The notes under the pieces were generated by a model. It saw only the letters and a program-made list of their open reading frames with translations, did no database searches and was not told the DNA's origin. A DNA stretch of 29,030 nucleotides, taken from positions 144,697 through 173,726 of the forward strand of contig KQ964421.1 in the NCBI GenBank assembly GCA_001566745.1, read 5' to 3'. Numbering within the stretch: the stretch's first letter is position 1; the number at the start of each line of letters is the position of its first letter. Made by a program: the position numbers and the translations under genes. Below, piece after piece: positions 1-11,870 of the stretch. The DNA is from Conidiobolus coronatus NRRL 28638. Its lineage: Eukaryota > Entomophthoromycota > Entomophthoromycetes > Entomophthorales > Conidiobolaceae.

Positions 1-894
1 TACTTGTCTAAATTTCAAAGCGCTTTTAACTCGGTAAAAGAGTTAAGCATTAACATAAAAAACACGTTATAATCAATCTAATAACAATCCATTCAAATTA
101 ATATTATTCCAATTCTAATCTTGTAAAAACAACTCAAATAATAGCATTCAAATTGGTACTACTATAGTAATTGATTGATTATCATACATTTAATTTAAGT
201 AAAAAATATTTCCATAAATAATAACTGATTTAATAGTTTTAACTTTCTTTATATAGTTATAATTATACATACCAGTTATTAAAGAATTTTAAAAATTCAC
301 ATAATACTATAATGCTGCAATTTTATGCAAAGAGCTGTTAATGTTGAAATATTACTTGTGTTATGTCATTTTTTGTTAAATTATATAGTCTAATTAACAC
401 TTTTCAGTTGTACAAATGATATATTAGTTAGAAAATTTATATTTTAATATACATATTGTTTATTTTCGACTATAGCCTATAGCTCTAAAGAATATAATAT
501 ATTCCATTTAAATAAACAATTTCAATAATAATAAAACGCTAATTATGTCATATCAACGTGCAAATTAACAACAATTTTAATCTTAATGATAAACGGTTTA
601 ATTAGAACATTATTCACACTAATACCCCAGTAATATCAATTAGATTAGATTTAATCAAATTAAACAAAAAGCTATGATGAAAAAATCCAAGATTATAGCG
701 TAACAATGAAAATAATAAAATCCAGAATACTGAATTAATTGTAATTTTAATAGTTAGTTTTATTGTTAATTTTTTAAGAGATATAATTATTTACAAATTT
801 TTAAAGCTAATACGAAGGTCTAAATGTCGAAGGATATAGTAAGATGGAAGGATAAAAATGTCGGAGGAGAGATAAACGTGAGTGTGAATAAGAT
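1..894. other. AT-rich non-coding stretch
   Basis: This stretch is dense with stop codons in all frames and shows no protein or tRNA signature. It lies beyond the 3' end of the minus-strand WD40 gene, so its right-hand part probably holds that gene's 3' UTR and poly(A) signals. An isolated C-box/D-box pair at 674-733 is not convincing enough to call as a snoRNA. Confidence 0.6.
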
Positions 895-3248
895 TTAAAG
901 TCCATCTACTACACGGGAGCATTGGTTGCAAATTGTTAAAAATCTAACATTCCTTGGTGAATCAGCGCCTCCAGAAGTTTCATTAGGGAGTTGCGTACCT
1001 GAAGAAGGAGTTGAAGTACCTACAGAATTACTTCTACGTCTCTGTAATTTCGATTTACCTACAGATTTAGCTTGGAATTGGACCAAATACTCCCCAGTAT
1101 TACAATTAGGACAACTAAGGGATTCTAATTGAGGTGAAGGAATTGGTGGTAATGGGCTGCTTGCAGCTTCTTGATTACTGAGTACAATTTTAGGATTTGG
1201 ATTTTCATCCCTGCTAGAGTGTACCGATGATCTACGAGAGCTACTTCCCGACGTTTGTGGCGCTCTAAGGTTATTAATGGAACGAGTTACATCCTTAGAT
1301 CTAAAGAGTGATCTAGCAATGGAGCTATTATCATCATCTGCGCCAGTGTGACGACTACTAGATTTTGAAGAGTTGGCGAGTTTAGATTGCTTAATTAAAT
1401 GAGCAATATCCCTACGGAAAACCTTCAAATTACCAGCGTAATCACAAGAAATAAGAATATGACCGTTTCTAATAGGATCTTTAACAGTTGCATCATTAAT
1501 AGGATCTTGACTAACTGAATTTAGAATAATATCCCCATGTTTCATTAAAATTTGTTTTGTAGTTGTTGGTGCAACTATTGCAGCTGTTACAATTGCTGAA
1601 TGGGCGTCTAAAGTTTCATAAGAAGTTTCTTCGTCTTTCTTTTTAAATGACATAAAAGCTTTTTTGGCAGTTGAGGGGAAAGGGTCAGAATTATTATCTG
1701 TGCTCCAGATAAATATTTGTTTACTTTCAGATCCACTAATAATAAATCTGCCATCATCAGAGAAGGTAGCTTTGATTTGAGAGCTTGTATTATCTAAACC
1801 CTTATACTTTCTTTCCAAAGCTTTATCCCTAAGATTGTATAATCTAATTCTAGAATCATTAGAAGCTATTAATAATTTTCCTTCTCCAGATCCTGAACTA
1901 GAGCCTGGTAAAGCTTCAATACTAGTAATTTTTCTTCCTGAACTTTTTGATTTACCAACATGAATTTGAGTATGATACTTTAACCCTTCTGTTTCATAAA
2001 ATACGCAAAGTCCTTGATAAGATCCAGCTACTGCTAATTTACCATCCCTTGTAAATGCAACTGCTGTGACCAAGTTTGATTCTGGTAATTCAGCCCAGCT
2101 TGTTACCTTCTTCTCTGGAATATTCCAAAGTCTAATTTTAGAATCCAGTGAACCAGAAAGGTAATAACGATCATTTTTAGGGTGAAAGGCTACAGAAGTA
2201 ACGAAGTCAACATGCTGGAAGCAGCAAAGACACTCTTGTCGAGAAATATGCCATAAACGAACGGTTTTATCCATGGAAGAGGTGAGTAAAAACCCGCTCT
2301 TTGACCAGGATAAGTCTAAAATATCAGCAGTGTGTCCATAAAAAGTCCTAATAGGCTCGTTAGTGAAAATAGACCATTTTTCGTAAAATTCCTCATCTTC
2401 GTCAATTATAGAGTTTTTAGATTTATCACTAGCGTTGTCAGCTTGCTGCTGTTGTTGTTGTTGCTGTTGATTTTGTAAACATTTTAAGCCCCAAACGCGC
2501 ACAATAGCGTCTTGTCCACCAACAGCTAAATACTCACCATCTCTACTAAATTTCATAGTCCACAAAGCTCCCGATTTTTGATTGGAATTTAATGAAGAAG
2601 GGTTTTTGGATTGAGTTTGAGATTGCAAAAGTGTTTGACATAAAAACATTCGGTCAAAATCCTTAGTAGACTTGGACTTCGTTTTATGACGAATATAATC
2701 GTATTGAGCAGTCGTTAATTTGGGACCCTTACTAGCTCCATTAGCTTCGAATAAGTTGGAATTTGTAGTATTAGTTTCTTGCATTTGAGTACTATGAATA
2801 CTTTTTGGTGATTCAAATTCTACGGAAGTTTGGCGTTCAAATTGAGAAGCTAAAAAGGTATTAAGTTAGAAAGAGTGATCTAAAAATATTTTTGAAAAAA
2901 GTATTTAACATACAAGTTTTAGGGTTGGGGTTGTTACTGGGAATAGAGTCCAAATTTTCTGATGGAGCTAAAGTTTGAGGCTCTTCAGAATGTCTAGATG
3001 GATTACTAGGTTCTTCAGTTTGACTATCTTCAGATTTAGAATGTCCACTCCACACAGAACCTAAATAATTTCTAGCCGAATTTAAAGGACTAAGAAAACA
3101 ATATTAGTTTAATATCAATAAAATACATTTTACTCTAGTTATTAAACTTTAGTTACCTTGAGAATGTTTTAGTTATACTGTGAAAACCTGTATCGTCGCT
3201 GTCTACAGAGTTCATATGAGAAGATTTTGTAGTTGAATTGGCTGGCAT
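895..3248 (-). CDS. WD40-repeat protein of the Dgr2/WDR44 type with a C-terminal double CxxC
   Basis: My model has three exons read on the minus strand: 3248-3157, 3089-2914 and 2849-895, giving 740 aa. The introns are 67 and 64 nt and end in TTAG and TTTAG. The reading frame stays open across both joins, upstream of the first Met in the long exon, so the longer protein is preferred. The first ~180 residues are Ser/Thr-rich and low in complexity. WD repeats follow from about residue 183: the first blade reads LWTMKFSRDGEYLAVGG, and later blades end in VRLWHIS (~291), IRLWNIP (~333) and IFIWSTD. A nine-Gln run lies between the first two blades (~217-225). The blade sequences resemble yeast Dgr2/YMR102C and animal WDR44 (a Rab11 effector). 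The exact cellular role is inferred only from that resemblance. The tail carries CPNC (669-672) and CNQC (730-733), which could bind one zinc ion. Confidence 0.85.
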
Positions 3249-6200
3249 TTTGAGTTAATATATTTAATAATAAAAGTACAAGTTAAATTGGAATAAATAA
3301 AAAAGTTTTTTTGCTAGTATAAAAAACTTAGTAATTTTGTATTGTTATTTTACTACTTTTTAAACTTGTATTCAGCTTAAAACCAAAATATTAAGCGGAG
3401 AATATTCGAGAGCAAAAAGAGTTAAGATAAAAAAGCAGGGGAAGAAGAAGCAAAATAACACAATAAGAACTTAAAGTAGAGAGAAAGATTCTAATATAAG
3501 TTAATTAAATAGCAAAAAAATCCAATAATTAATAGAATAAAAGAGTATTTTTTGGCAGAGATTTTGACTATTAAATTTAATCGTTAGAGGAAGGATCGGT
3601 TTTTATACTTGGTCTCAAATGTAATTAGTACATAAATTTTTGTGTGTTAAAAAAAGGCTTTAATTCTCCTCTAAGTCTTAATTAATCATTCCGCTTTATT
3701 CGTAAATTTCCTAGTTTGGTAATAAATCTTAAATATTATTTCTCAGTTTGGTAGTTAGCACTATTTGCAAATTTTGTGATAAACTCAAGGTATCTAGCAA
3801 ACACTTGACCGTGCTAAATCCTTTAAAATATATAGTTTTACGAACTGTAATATTACATGATACAATCGTTAAATTCTCTAAACTAAAAGAACATTAACTA
3901 TAAGCAAGATAAAAATTAGCAGTAAATTGCATTCAATTACATTACCCAAAGCGGCTTAGCTATGAATTCATGATTAACCTTAAATTTGGTCACTAAATTA
4001 TACTCAAATGGATATCATATAACCAAATCCATTCAACATTAATTAGCGCAATCTTTTGCTCACCACAACAAAATCAGCATAATTTGAATTACCCGAAAAT
4101 AAAATAAATCCAGAATCTTTCCAATACAAACACATTGTGTTTATTACCCTTTTCTCACCATAAATAAAGGATTTTCCTCAAATTGCTTATTTAAAAATAA
4201 TTAAAGCTTGTGATTTCAAATCTATCAATTTTTTTCATTTAATACTTGATTCGCTAAAAGTAATACATATTTAAATTCAATTATTATGCCAATTCTTTGC
4301 TAATTTTCTTGTTTAAAACTTTCATTTTTAATAATTCAATATAGAATCTAATTTAGTTGTCATTGGACTGTGTGACAGATATGTGATAAAAAACTAATTA
4401 TAGACTGGTATATAATATGATATGATGATATATTAGTGAAAAATGTGCAAAGTTGTTTGATTTCAAGCAATATTGCTAGCAGCTGCTATCAATTCAGCGC
4501 ATTGATCTAGTAGCGAAATAAAAATTGCAAAGTTTTTTTTTCTGCAAAGGACATTTATCACAAAACATTGCGCTGACATTTATTAGTATATGCCAATCAA
4601 CAGCTATAGCTGAATGGGAAATTTAATCTTGGCGCAGAATGATAATAAATTGTTGTTAAATTAATTGACTTAAATTTACCCTTATATATGAATAATCGTC
4701 ATATAATTTGAATCCTCAGTTTTATATCGCAACTTTGGCTTAACCACTTCGAGTAAATTTGTAAATATACGCAATGAGCTGATCTAGCGCAAACTTAGAA
4801 ATCAATTTTAGAGTTTATATAGTACTAAATATCTAAATTACTCCAATAATTTTTTTCTTTTTATACAGTAATCCGGTTAATATCCCTTAATATAAATAAA
4901 AGTATTTATAGTTTATTGCCAAGTAGCGTAAAATTATTAAATAGAATATTCTTAAACTAAATAATATATTTCGCGAATATAGTAAATTAGTCTGCTAAAT
5001 TTGTATAAGTGAAGGATAATAATGAGTAAATTCAGATTATATTATATTTTGGGGTCATATGCTTAATTATATATACTGTATTTTAAGAAATTTTATATAT
5101 GATCAATTCTTTAAATATACCATCATTAACAAAAGAATTATATTCTGTAATAGCAATTAGAATTGATTTTTAAGTTACATATTAGGAAATAAAAATACAG
5201 TAAATATTGACAAATTAGTCTACCAAATATATTTTACTAAAATTGGAAGTTCTTAGAGTTATAGTGAACACAAACTTGTTCTTTTCTTGTTCTTTTCAAT
5301 AAAAATTACTCAGGTTTTTAAAATTTGAATAGTTTTAGAGGAAAAAGATTTAGACCAAAGCATTTATAACAATGCTAAGTTGAAATAATTAAGGTTGATA
5401 GACCTTATTTAACATACAATTTCCTCGCTACAAAGCCATAATTAAAATTTTATGATTAATTACATAATAATTACCTAATCACTTTTCAAATAAATTATTT
5501 TGTTTACTTTGCTTAAAAATTTTGAAACTTGAAAATAACATAAAAATTTTGTTTGTAACTGTAAATTAAAATTTGGAAATTTTATTAACTTAAAAATTGC
5601 TAAATTGAGTTGAATTCGGTTAATAATGATTTTTAAGTATAGTTATATTAGATAAGTTTAAGATTATAATTGCATAACGCTTGGTAATATGCATTAGTAT
5701 AGTATCATACTAATACATAATTTCTATATAAGCTATTCTAACTTATATTACTATATAAAGTTAACTTGAAAATTTTTTAATTTGAATAAGCTTATAACTG
5801 AAGTAAAGTAGTAGTAAGATTAAGGTAATAAACTTTTGTGAGCTTTTGTTGAGAAAAAGATCTCAGTAAAAGCTATTTGCTTCAAGATTAATGATGTACA
5901 ACGTAAGCCTTCACATGTGTTACAATAATTAGTCTTTATAGCCTAAGTATTTAATTAAAATAACGAAACTTGGCAATTTTGCCCAAATTATAAATTTGAA
6001 GGTTAATCATTAAGTAAAAAAATAGTAAGAACAGTCAAATAAGCGAAAGTAAAACTTGTAAAGAAGATAAGGTTGGCAATAGTAATAATGCCAAGTTAAA
6101 AAGAAAAGGATACTAAGACTAATGTATAAGAAATATAAAAAAAGATATAATAAATTTAAAATAGACTAGAATATATATGTAAATAGTTTATTGGTTATAT

Positions 6201-6301
6201 TGAGTAGAGATATATAAATTGTATAAGAAAAAAATCAAAACTTTTATTATAAAATAACTAAATACTAATAAATAATAATATTTAACTAGAAGTTATCGTA
6301 A
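3249..6301. other. 3-kb AT-rich gene-free region
   Basis: I found no coding exon chain, tRNA or repeat unit here. The left end is presumably the promoter of the minus-strand WD40 gene. The region 4040-4800 is slightly less AT-rich and carries five GCGC tetranucleotides (4046, 4497, 4570, 4632, 4787), four of them in a GCGCA context, plus the octamer TGATCTAG twice (about 4503 and 4780). It could be regulatory or contain an unrecognised ncRNA, but nothing shows which. Confidence 0.5.
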
Positions 6302-6374
6302 GGTTCCATGGCCAAATGGATAAGGCGCTTGACTACGGATCAAGAGATTCCAGGTTCGATCCCTGGTGGAATCG
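6302..6374 (+). tRNA. tRNA-Arg (anticodon ACG)
   Basis: The tRNA is 73 nt with no intron. The acceptor arm GGTTCCA pairs with TGGAATC (one G:T wobble). The anticodon stem CTTGA/TCAAG encloses the loop CTACGGA, which gives anticodon ACG. The T arm CCAGG-TTCGATC-CCTGG is perfect and the discriminator base is G. ACG is read as ICG after deamination, which decodes CGU/CGC/CGA. A T6 run (6386-6391) follows as a likely Pol III terminator. CCA is not encoded. Confidence 0.97.
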
Positions 6375-6934
6375 TGATAATTATATTTTTTATAAACGAT
6401 ATTTGATGTTTATTAGTTTTTTCGATTTTTTAATAATTACTAACTCTTACAGATAATATTCTTTATGGAAGATACCTTACATCATTAATTAGACCAATTT
6501 GGCCAATATTGTCTTCTATATCAGTTTTATTATAATAAATGATTTTTTATATCACCATTTCTTATTTCAGATATTAAAATCGTTTCTCAAATATACTATA
6601 TTATTATTAGTATGATTAAGCTAATTGAAGAGAATTGTTATTTTTGGTTTTTGTTATAGTAAAAATGCTATTAAATAAATCTTAATCGATATAGATATTA
6701 TATAATAATATTTGTAATGACTTTGGTGTAGCTTATAAGAACTTAAATCTAATATAAAATAAGCTAAAAAGCTTAGATAAATTAAAAACATATTTTGTCC
6801 CATAATTTAAAATTTCCAAATCCATTAGATAAGTAATTTTTTAATCAAAAAACTCAAATAATTATAGATATTAATATATAGACTAAAGAATAAAACATAG
6901 AATATAAAATAATAAATAATAAAATAATACCACT
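6375..6934. other. Spacer between tRNA-Arg and the coilin-like gene
   Basis: The spacer is almost pure A+T with no open frame worth calling. Its right-hand part must hold the promoter and 5' UTR of the following gene. No recognisable motif was seen. Confidence 0.5.
6386..6391 (+). terminator. Pol III T-run after tRNA-Arg
   Basis: Six consecutive T residues begin 12 nt after the tRNA 3' end, as expected for RNA polymerase III termination. Confidence 0.7.
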
Positions 6935-9900
6935 ATGACTTTAACAAAACGAATAAATATTCATATCTTAAGCCTGGAAAAACTATTTAGTTTAGAGTTT
7001 ACAATTGAAGACTCCTTAATAAAATTCTTTGTTGAATTTGATATAAATTCTAATTTAACACAATTAAGAATGCACTGTGCTAACACTCTACTATCTATTT
7101 ACCCTAAATTAGGGTAAAATTAAAATTAAAAAATAATTAAATATTTGTTAACAAATTCTGTATAGGAATAACTTTGGTGTTGGTAGTTTTATGGACTCAA
7201 ATGGTTGTGATATAGACCACACTGTGCCTATTATTGATAATTATGAAGATAATTTAAATTTATTTACTTATTTATTGGGTAATTTAGTTTATATAATTAT
7301 TCAATTATATTTTAATATTTAATATTTTTTAGATAAAAATGAAAAAAGTGAATTTAAAATTAGTCAATATGTTCACTTAAAACAAAGTGTTGCTGGTGCT
7401 GAGCCTAGTAAACATATTCGTATTTTAAAGGTAATCAGTTATTTAGCAAATTTAAAAAATATTTTATTAACTTTATTGTAGTTACTCGCTGCACGTTCTA
7501 AAAAGCGCCCTATTACTAAAATAGACGACGATTCATCTGTAATAAGCAAATCAATCTATCAATATTTTATCTAATGATTATTCTAGGCAATTCTTCCAAT
7601 AGTAGAGCAAGATTCACTTGATTTCACCTCCAATTCAATTGATATGCCCAATATCCTTTCTAAATCCTGTTTGCCATTCACTGGAGATCTTGAAACTTCA
7701 ATTTTAATGGATCTTGACATTGATAACGATCATCGCCCCAATAAGTATCCAAGAATTGATAACTTGAATGATACTCAAAATAACTTTAATAATGACATAA
7801 CACTGGATATGATAGATCTTCCTGATATCAGTATTGTATTAAAAGAGACACCAGCTAAGAATCAGCAAGTAATTAGTGTGCCTTCCTCTGAAATAGACGA
7901 GGCTGAAAAGGAAAACCAAGCTACTAATACTAAACCCGTAACTGAAAACAAGGCTCAAAAAGTTAAAGAAGTTCAAAAATCTAAGCCAGAAGTATCACAA
8001 AGCAACGGAGCCAAAACTGTTAACTCAAAGAATGTTGCAGCTTCAAAACTTGAGAAACCACAAGATATTGCTTCTAAAAAGCCTGCAGTTGAAATTGAAT
8101 CAGAATCAGAATCAGATTCTGGAAGCGAATCAGATTCAGCAATTATTTTGTCATCAGCTCATTCCGATCAAGAGCTAACTCCTAAAGAAAATAAAAATCA
8201 ACAGAATACTAGCACTCAAAAGGGTAAAAGTATTGAAAGACCAGTTGAAAATAAAGCTAAAGAAGAGCAACAAAAACCATCTGATACAGTGCCAGAAAAA
8301 GTCAACGCTCAAAAGGATAAGGCTGCTTCTAAACCTTTAAGTGATGATTCTGATTCAAGCGATGATTCTTCTGATGAATCTGATGATGAAGGAGCTTTAA
8401 GTCTTGCAGAATTAACAAGTGATCACTTATCTATTCCCAAAAAAGATACTCTTAATACAGCTAAATCTACTAAGCCTCAATCAAACGAAACTAACACTAA
8501 ACAACCCGCAAAAGCTTCTCCAGTTAAAACTGTAGTTGATAAAGCTAGTATTAAAGATGATAAAAAATCAGCAAAAGATGAAGAATCTGAATCTGAATCT
8601 GAATCCGAAGAATTGTCCTCCGGTTCTGACTCTGCATCAAGCACAGAAGAAGCCCCATTAGCACAATCTCCAAAGGCTTCAAAGTCAGTTATTCAAAAAA
8701 CTCCCCAGCCTACTAAAACAGATATTGACACACCTCAGTCTGCTAGTAGATATAACTTAAGATCTCGTGAAAAAGTTCAAACTCCAACAAAACCTGTAAC
8801 AGTTGAGAAAGAACCCGAATCTGAATCTAGTTCCGGATCTGAAGAAACAGACAGCGAATCAGAGTCAGAATCTGAATCAGGTGCTAAATCTGAAGCAGCA
8901 GTTTCAAAAGATCAAACACCAGTTAAAAAAACAGATACCGTAGTCAAAAGCCAAGATCAAGATATTAAGCAAAAGCCTTTAGAATCTAAAGAATCTAACC
9001 CAGTTACTGTTCCAAAACAAGCTCAAAAAGCTCCTGAATCAGAATCTAGCTCTGGATCTGAAGAAACGGAAACAGAATCAGAAACCGAGTCAGAATCAGA
9101 ATCAGACGCCAAACCCGATACTAATCAAATCAAATCTACTGCTTCAAAGCCCATTCCAGCAGACTCTACCAAAAAGCCTTCTGATAAGAGCGTTGCTGAA
9201 GTTAAATCAAAAGATGAAGAATCAAGCTCTGAAGAAGAAACTGATTCTGAGGAGGAAACTGAATCTGAAAGTGAAAGTGAAGATGCTACTGTTCAGACTA
9301 AATCTGTAAAAGTAGTTCCAAGCGCTCAACCAGCTAAAGTTAATGATAGTCAAATAAATAAGCCTAGTGCAGGCGCTACCCCTCAAGTTAACAAGGCTGA
9401 AGAATCTAGCTCAGAGTCTGAATCCGACTCTGGATCAGAATCAGAATCAGAAACTGACTCTTCATCAGATGAAGACGAATCCCCATTAAAATCAATTGCA
9501 GAACCTAAATTAAACGGTAACAGCACGCAATCCACTCCCAACCAAGTCCCTAAACCAGATACAGCAAATAGAGATCTTACAATCAAGCAGCAATTGGCCA
9601 ACCAAGCCTCAAAACGTACTTTCTTCCCCAAAGTAGAAGCCCCACAAGTAACCCTAACACAAATGGCTCAACTTCGTAATTCACAAATCAGAAGTAGATC
9701 AAAGGATAGTAAATTGTTAACAGTTGGATCATTAGTTGATTTAAAGAGATTGAGAACGGATGATGAAGAGAGTTCTAGTGAGGAAGAAGCATCAGAATCA
9801 GAGTCAGATAGTAGCGATAGTGATGATAGTAGCTCTGATGAAGATGAAAAAGTTGTAATGCCAACTCCTAAGGTTCCTAAATTAGTTAAGAGTAATAAGA

Positions 9901-9950
9901 AACAAAAGGGTGGTAAATCTGATTTATTCAGTTTATTTAAAGATTTATAG
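6935..9950 (+). CDS. Acidic Ser/Glu-rich nucleolar-type protein with a coilin-like N-terminus
   Basis: My model has five exons: 6935-7113, 7166-7278, 7333-7430, 7482-7538 and 7587-9950, giving 936 aa. The introns are 52, 54, 51 and 48 nt and all end in TAG. All phases agree, and the last exon is open upstream of its first in-frame ATG at 7644. Residues ~9-97 resemble the coilin N-terminal ubiquitin-like fold: a hydrophobic strand pattern, then FGVGSFMDSNGCDID, a proline and DNYEDNLNL, where coilins have a MDGxxLPP...DxDxIRV pattern. A basic patch (SKKRPITK) follows at about residue 136. From ~250 to the end, at least seven Ser/Glu/Asp clusters alternate with Lys/Pro-rich linkers, as in Nopp140/Srp40 and treacle, whose clusters are CK2 substrates. 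No LisH motif and no SRP40 C-terminal domain were seen. A nucleolar or Cajal-body role is inferred. A Nopp140-like protein without its usual ends is the alternative. Confidence 0.75.
8812..9480 (+). repeat. Protein-level Ser/Glu repeat modules
   Basis: The module PESESSSGSEE followed by an ETD/ETE-SES tract occurs at 8815-8880 and again at 9034-9105, each preceded by a Lys/Pro linker. A looser version (EESSSESESDSGSESESE) starts near 9400. The two close copies differ at many synonymous codon positions, so this is an old or selected protein repeat and not a recent DNA duplication. Confidence 0.7.
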
Positions 9951-10303
9951 AGTTTAATATTCAATAATAATAAAATAAAATAATAATTAAAAATAATTTA
10001 ATTTTATATAGATAATATGTATTTTTCTTATAATTAAATCAATTGAATTAAATAATAAAAATAAATTACGAAAAAGTCACAAATCACNNNNNNNNNNNNN
10101 NNNNNNNNNNNNNNNNNNNNNNNNNTGGTAAATCTGATTTATCAGTTTTATTTAAAGTATTTATAGAGTTTAATATTCAATAATAATAAAATAAAATAAT
10201 AATTAAAAATAATTTAATTTTATATAGATAATATGTATTTTTCTTATAATTAAATCAATTGAATTAAATAATAAAAATAAATTCGAAAAAAGTCACAAAT
10301 CAC
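9911..10303. repeat. Near-identical ~178-bp direct copies flanking the N gap
   Basis: Bases 9911-10087 (the last codons and 3' flank of the Ser-rich gene) recur as 10126-10303. The copies differ only by a few one-base shifts, mostly in or next to homopolymers: ATTCAGTTT versus ATCAGTTTT, AAAGATTT versus AAAGTATTT, and ATTACGAAAAAG versus ATTCGAAAAAAG. Both copies end at the same AAATCAC. This is the expected picture when two contig ends that really overlap are scaffolded with Ns instead of merged. Confidence 0.9.
10088..10125. other. Assembly gap (38 Ns)
   Basis: A run of 38 Ns lies exactly between the two copies of the duplicated segment, so the real gap is probably negative (an unmerged overlap). 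No gene model crosses it. Confidence 0.95.
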
Positions 10304-10342
10304 AATGTATAAAATATATTATTTAATTCAAATAAAACCAAA

Positions 10343-10983
10343 CTAATCGAGTTTATACCCTTCAAAGCTTACATCAAATCCATCATCACCTTGAGGTGTA
10401 GCGGCAGAGATCCCCACCTGAGTTAAGTTGGCATCTGAGAATGAAGTAATCTTTCTAAGGAAAACCCAATCCAATTTATTAATATCTTCAGGTTCCTTAA
10501 AATCACTGGGTGGGATGAAATAATCGATCATGATTTTTGGTCCTTTTCTTTCAACTCTCAAATATAAATAACTATCTTTAGTAAAATTCTGAACTGGTAC
10601 AATACTCCAATCACTGTAAGGGTTAGTAACAACAGCACTAAAATAAACCTATTAACATTTCATAATTTAATTTATATAACTTTAAATTACCTGACGTGTG
10701 GTACTCCATTTATCATTTCAATACCACTCTTCAACCATTTATCATCCCCAACTCTCAACATAATTCCTGCTTGGTCATACTGACTCTTGTAATCTCCTTT
10801 AAACTTGACACTTACGAGGAAGTCACCGTTTACGTCTTGGTAGAAGAAATGAGCGTTTTTACGATGTTCTCTAGGTGTGCGCCAAATATCGGTTTTTGGG
10901 TTCGTTTTGAACGATAGAGAGTTTTTGGCTGGGGATTTGATGTTAGAGCCTTGACTACTGTTGTACCAGTTTAATGCTTCCAT
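10343..10983 (-). CDS. DUF1349 family protein (concanavalin-like fold)
   Basis: My model has two exons on the minus strand: 10983-10691 and 10637-10343, giving 195 aa. They are joined across a 53-nt intron (donor GTAATT, acceptor TTTTAG). The join restores HVSAVVTNPYSDWSIVP, a stretch typical of DUF1349. The protein spans essentially one such domain: KTDIWRTP near residue 30, then the DQAGIMLRVGDDKWLKSGIE segment (~70-89), and a final strand FDVSFEGYKLD. Members are small soluble beta-sandwich proteins with a fold like concanavalin A lectins and glucanases. Their biochemical function is mostly unknown, and none is assigned here. No signal peptide is visible, so it is probably cytosolic. Confidence 0.88.
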
Positions 10984-11870
10984 TGTATATAATTAATATA
11001 AGATTAAAGTTAAAATTAAGGGTAGTTTTTTGAATGAATAACTTTGATATTAAAATTAGGGATCAATGACGTATTTATGGGTTAAATTTTAGCACTAAAT
11101 TTATCAGTTACTGCGAACTTTCTTTTTGAAGGGTGGATAGATGATAATCTTATACTTTGATCCATTATTCAGTTAAATATTGCATAGTTTGTGATAGCGA
11201 ATAACTGTTAAATGAACTGTATTTTATTTGTAAAATATTATTAAATACATCATCTTTAGACTTTAAGTATTAATATTGCGCCAGCATTACAACTTATACA
11301 CTTTGGCGTTTACCATTGATATTTAAACACATAGATAATATATTTTTTAGTTATATATAAAAATTGCTATTATATATTAAGAAATGTAATGTAATCTTGA
11401 TATAAATAAATTAAATTTGATAGGAGAATATTTTTAGCTTTTTAAATTTTTTGACTTTTGATTTGTAATATCCATTAAAAATAGGGATATAATATAATTT
11501 CACATACAACTCGCATCAAAAAAATCAAGATTAGATTTTATATTTTAAAAGATTTTGATAAATTTAATTATATTGAAATAGATTTCATTTTTTTATTTTT
11601 CAAAATTAAACTTATGAAATTGAAATTTGTAAGAGTAATAAAAGTGCTGATAGAAGAACATTATTAATAGATGTAATAAAATAAAAGGAAAATTTTAAAG
11701 AATATATAAAATTTAAACATGTGGAAAATAATGATAACAATTAAACAAAAAATAATCTAGAGATGCAGAAATAATTACAAATACAAATAAAAAATAAACT
11801 AAGATTAAATCTAATTAAATTGAAACTTATAAAAATCAAATCTTGAATAAATAAATTTAATTATTTACAA
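10984..11870. other. AT-rich spacer upstream of the DUF1349 gene
   Basis: The left end must hold the promoter of the minus-strand DUF1349 gene. The remainder has very low G+C and many stops. No coding or structural RNA signature was seen. Confidence 0.5.

Noticed and set aside
674-733. C/D-box snoRNA candidate (ATGATGA ... CTGA)
   Set aside because: There is no terminal stem, no clear C'/D' pair and no rRNA guide match that I can show. Such motifs arise by chance in AT-rich DNA.
926-1132. 68-codon plus-strand open frame
   Set aside because: It is antisense to the Ser-rich tail of the WD40 gene and has no family resemblance.
9383-9964. Two minus-strand open frames rich in Ser/Asp/Leu
   Set aside because: They are antisense images of the repeated Ser/Glu codons of the coding strand.
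10126-10172. A second truncated copy of the Ser-rich gene's last codons
   Set aside because: It is part of the near-identical copy flanking the N gap and is best explained as unmerged assembly overlap, not a paralogue or pseudogene.
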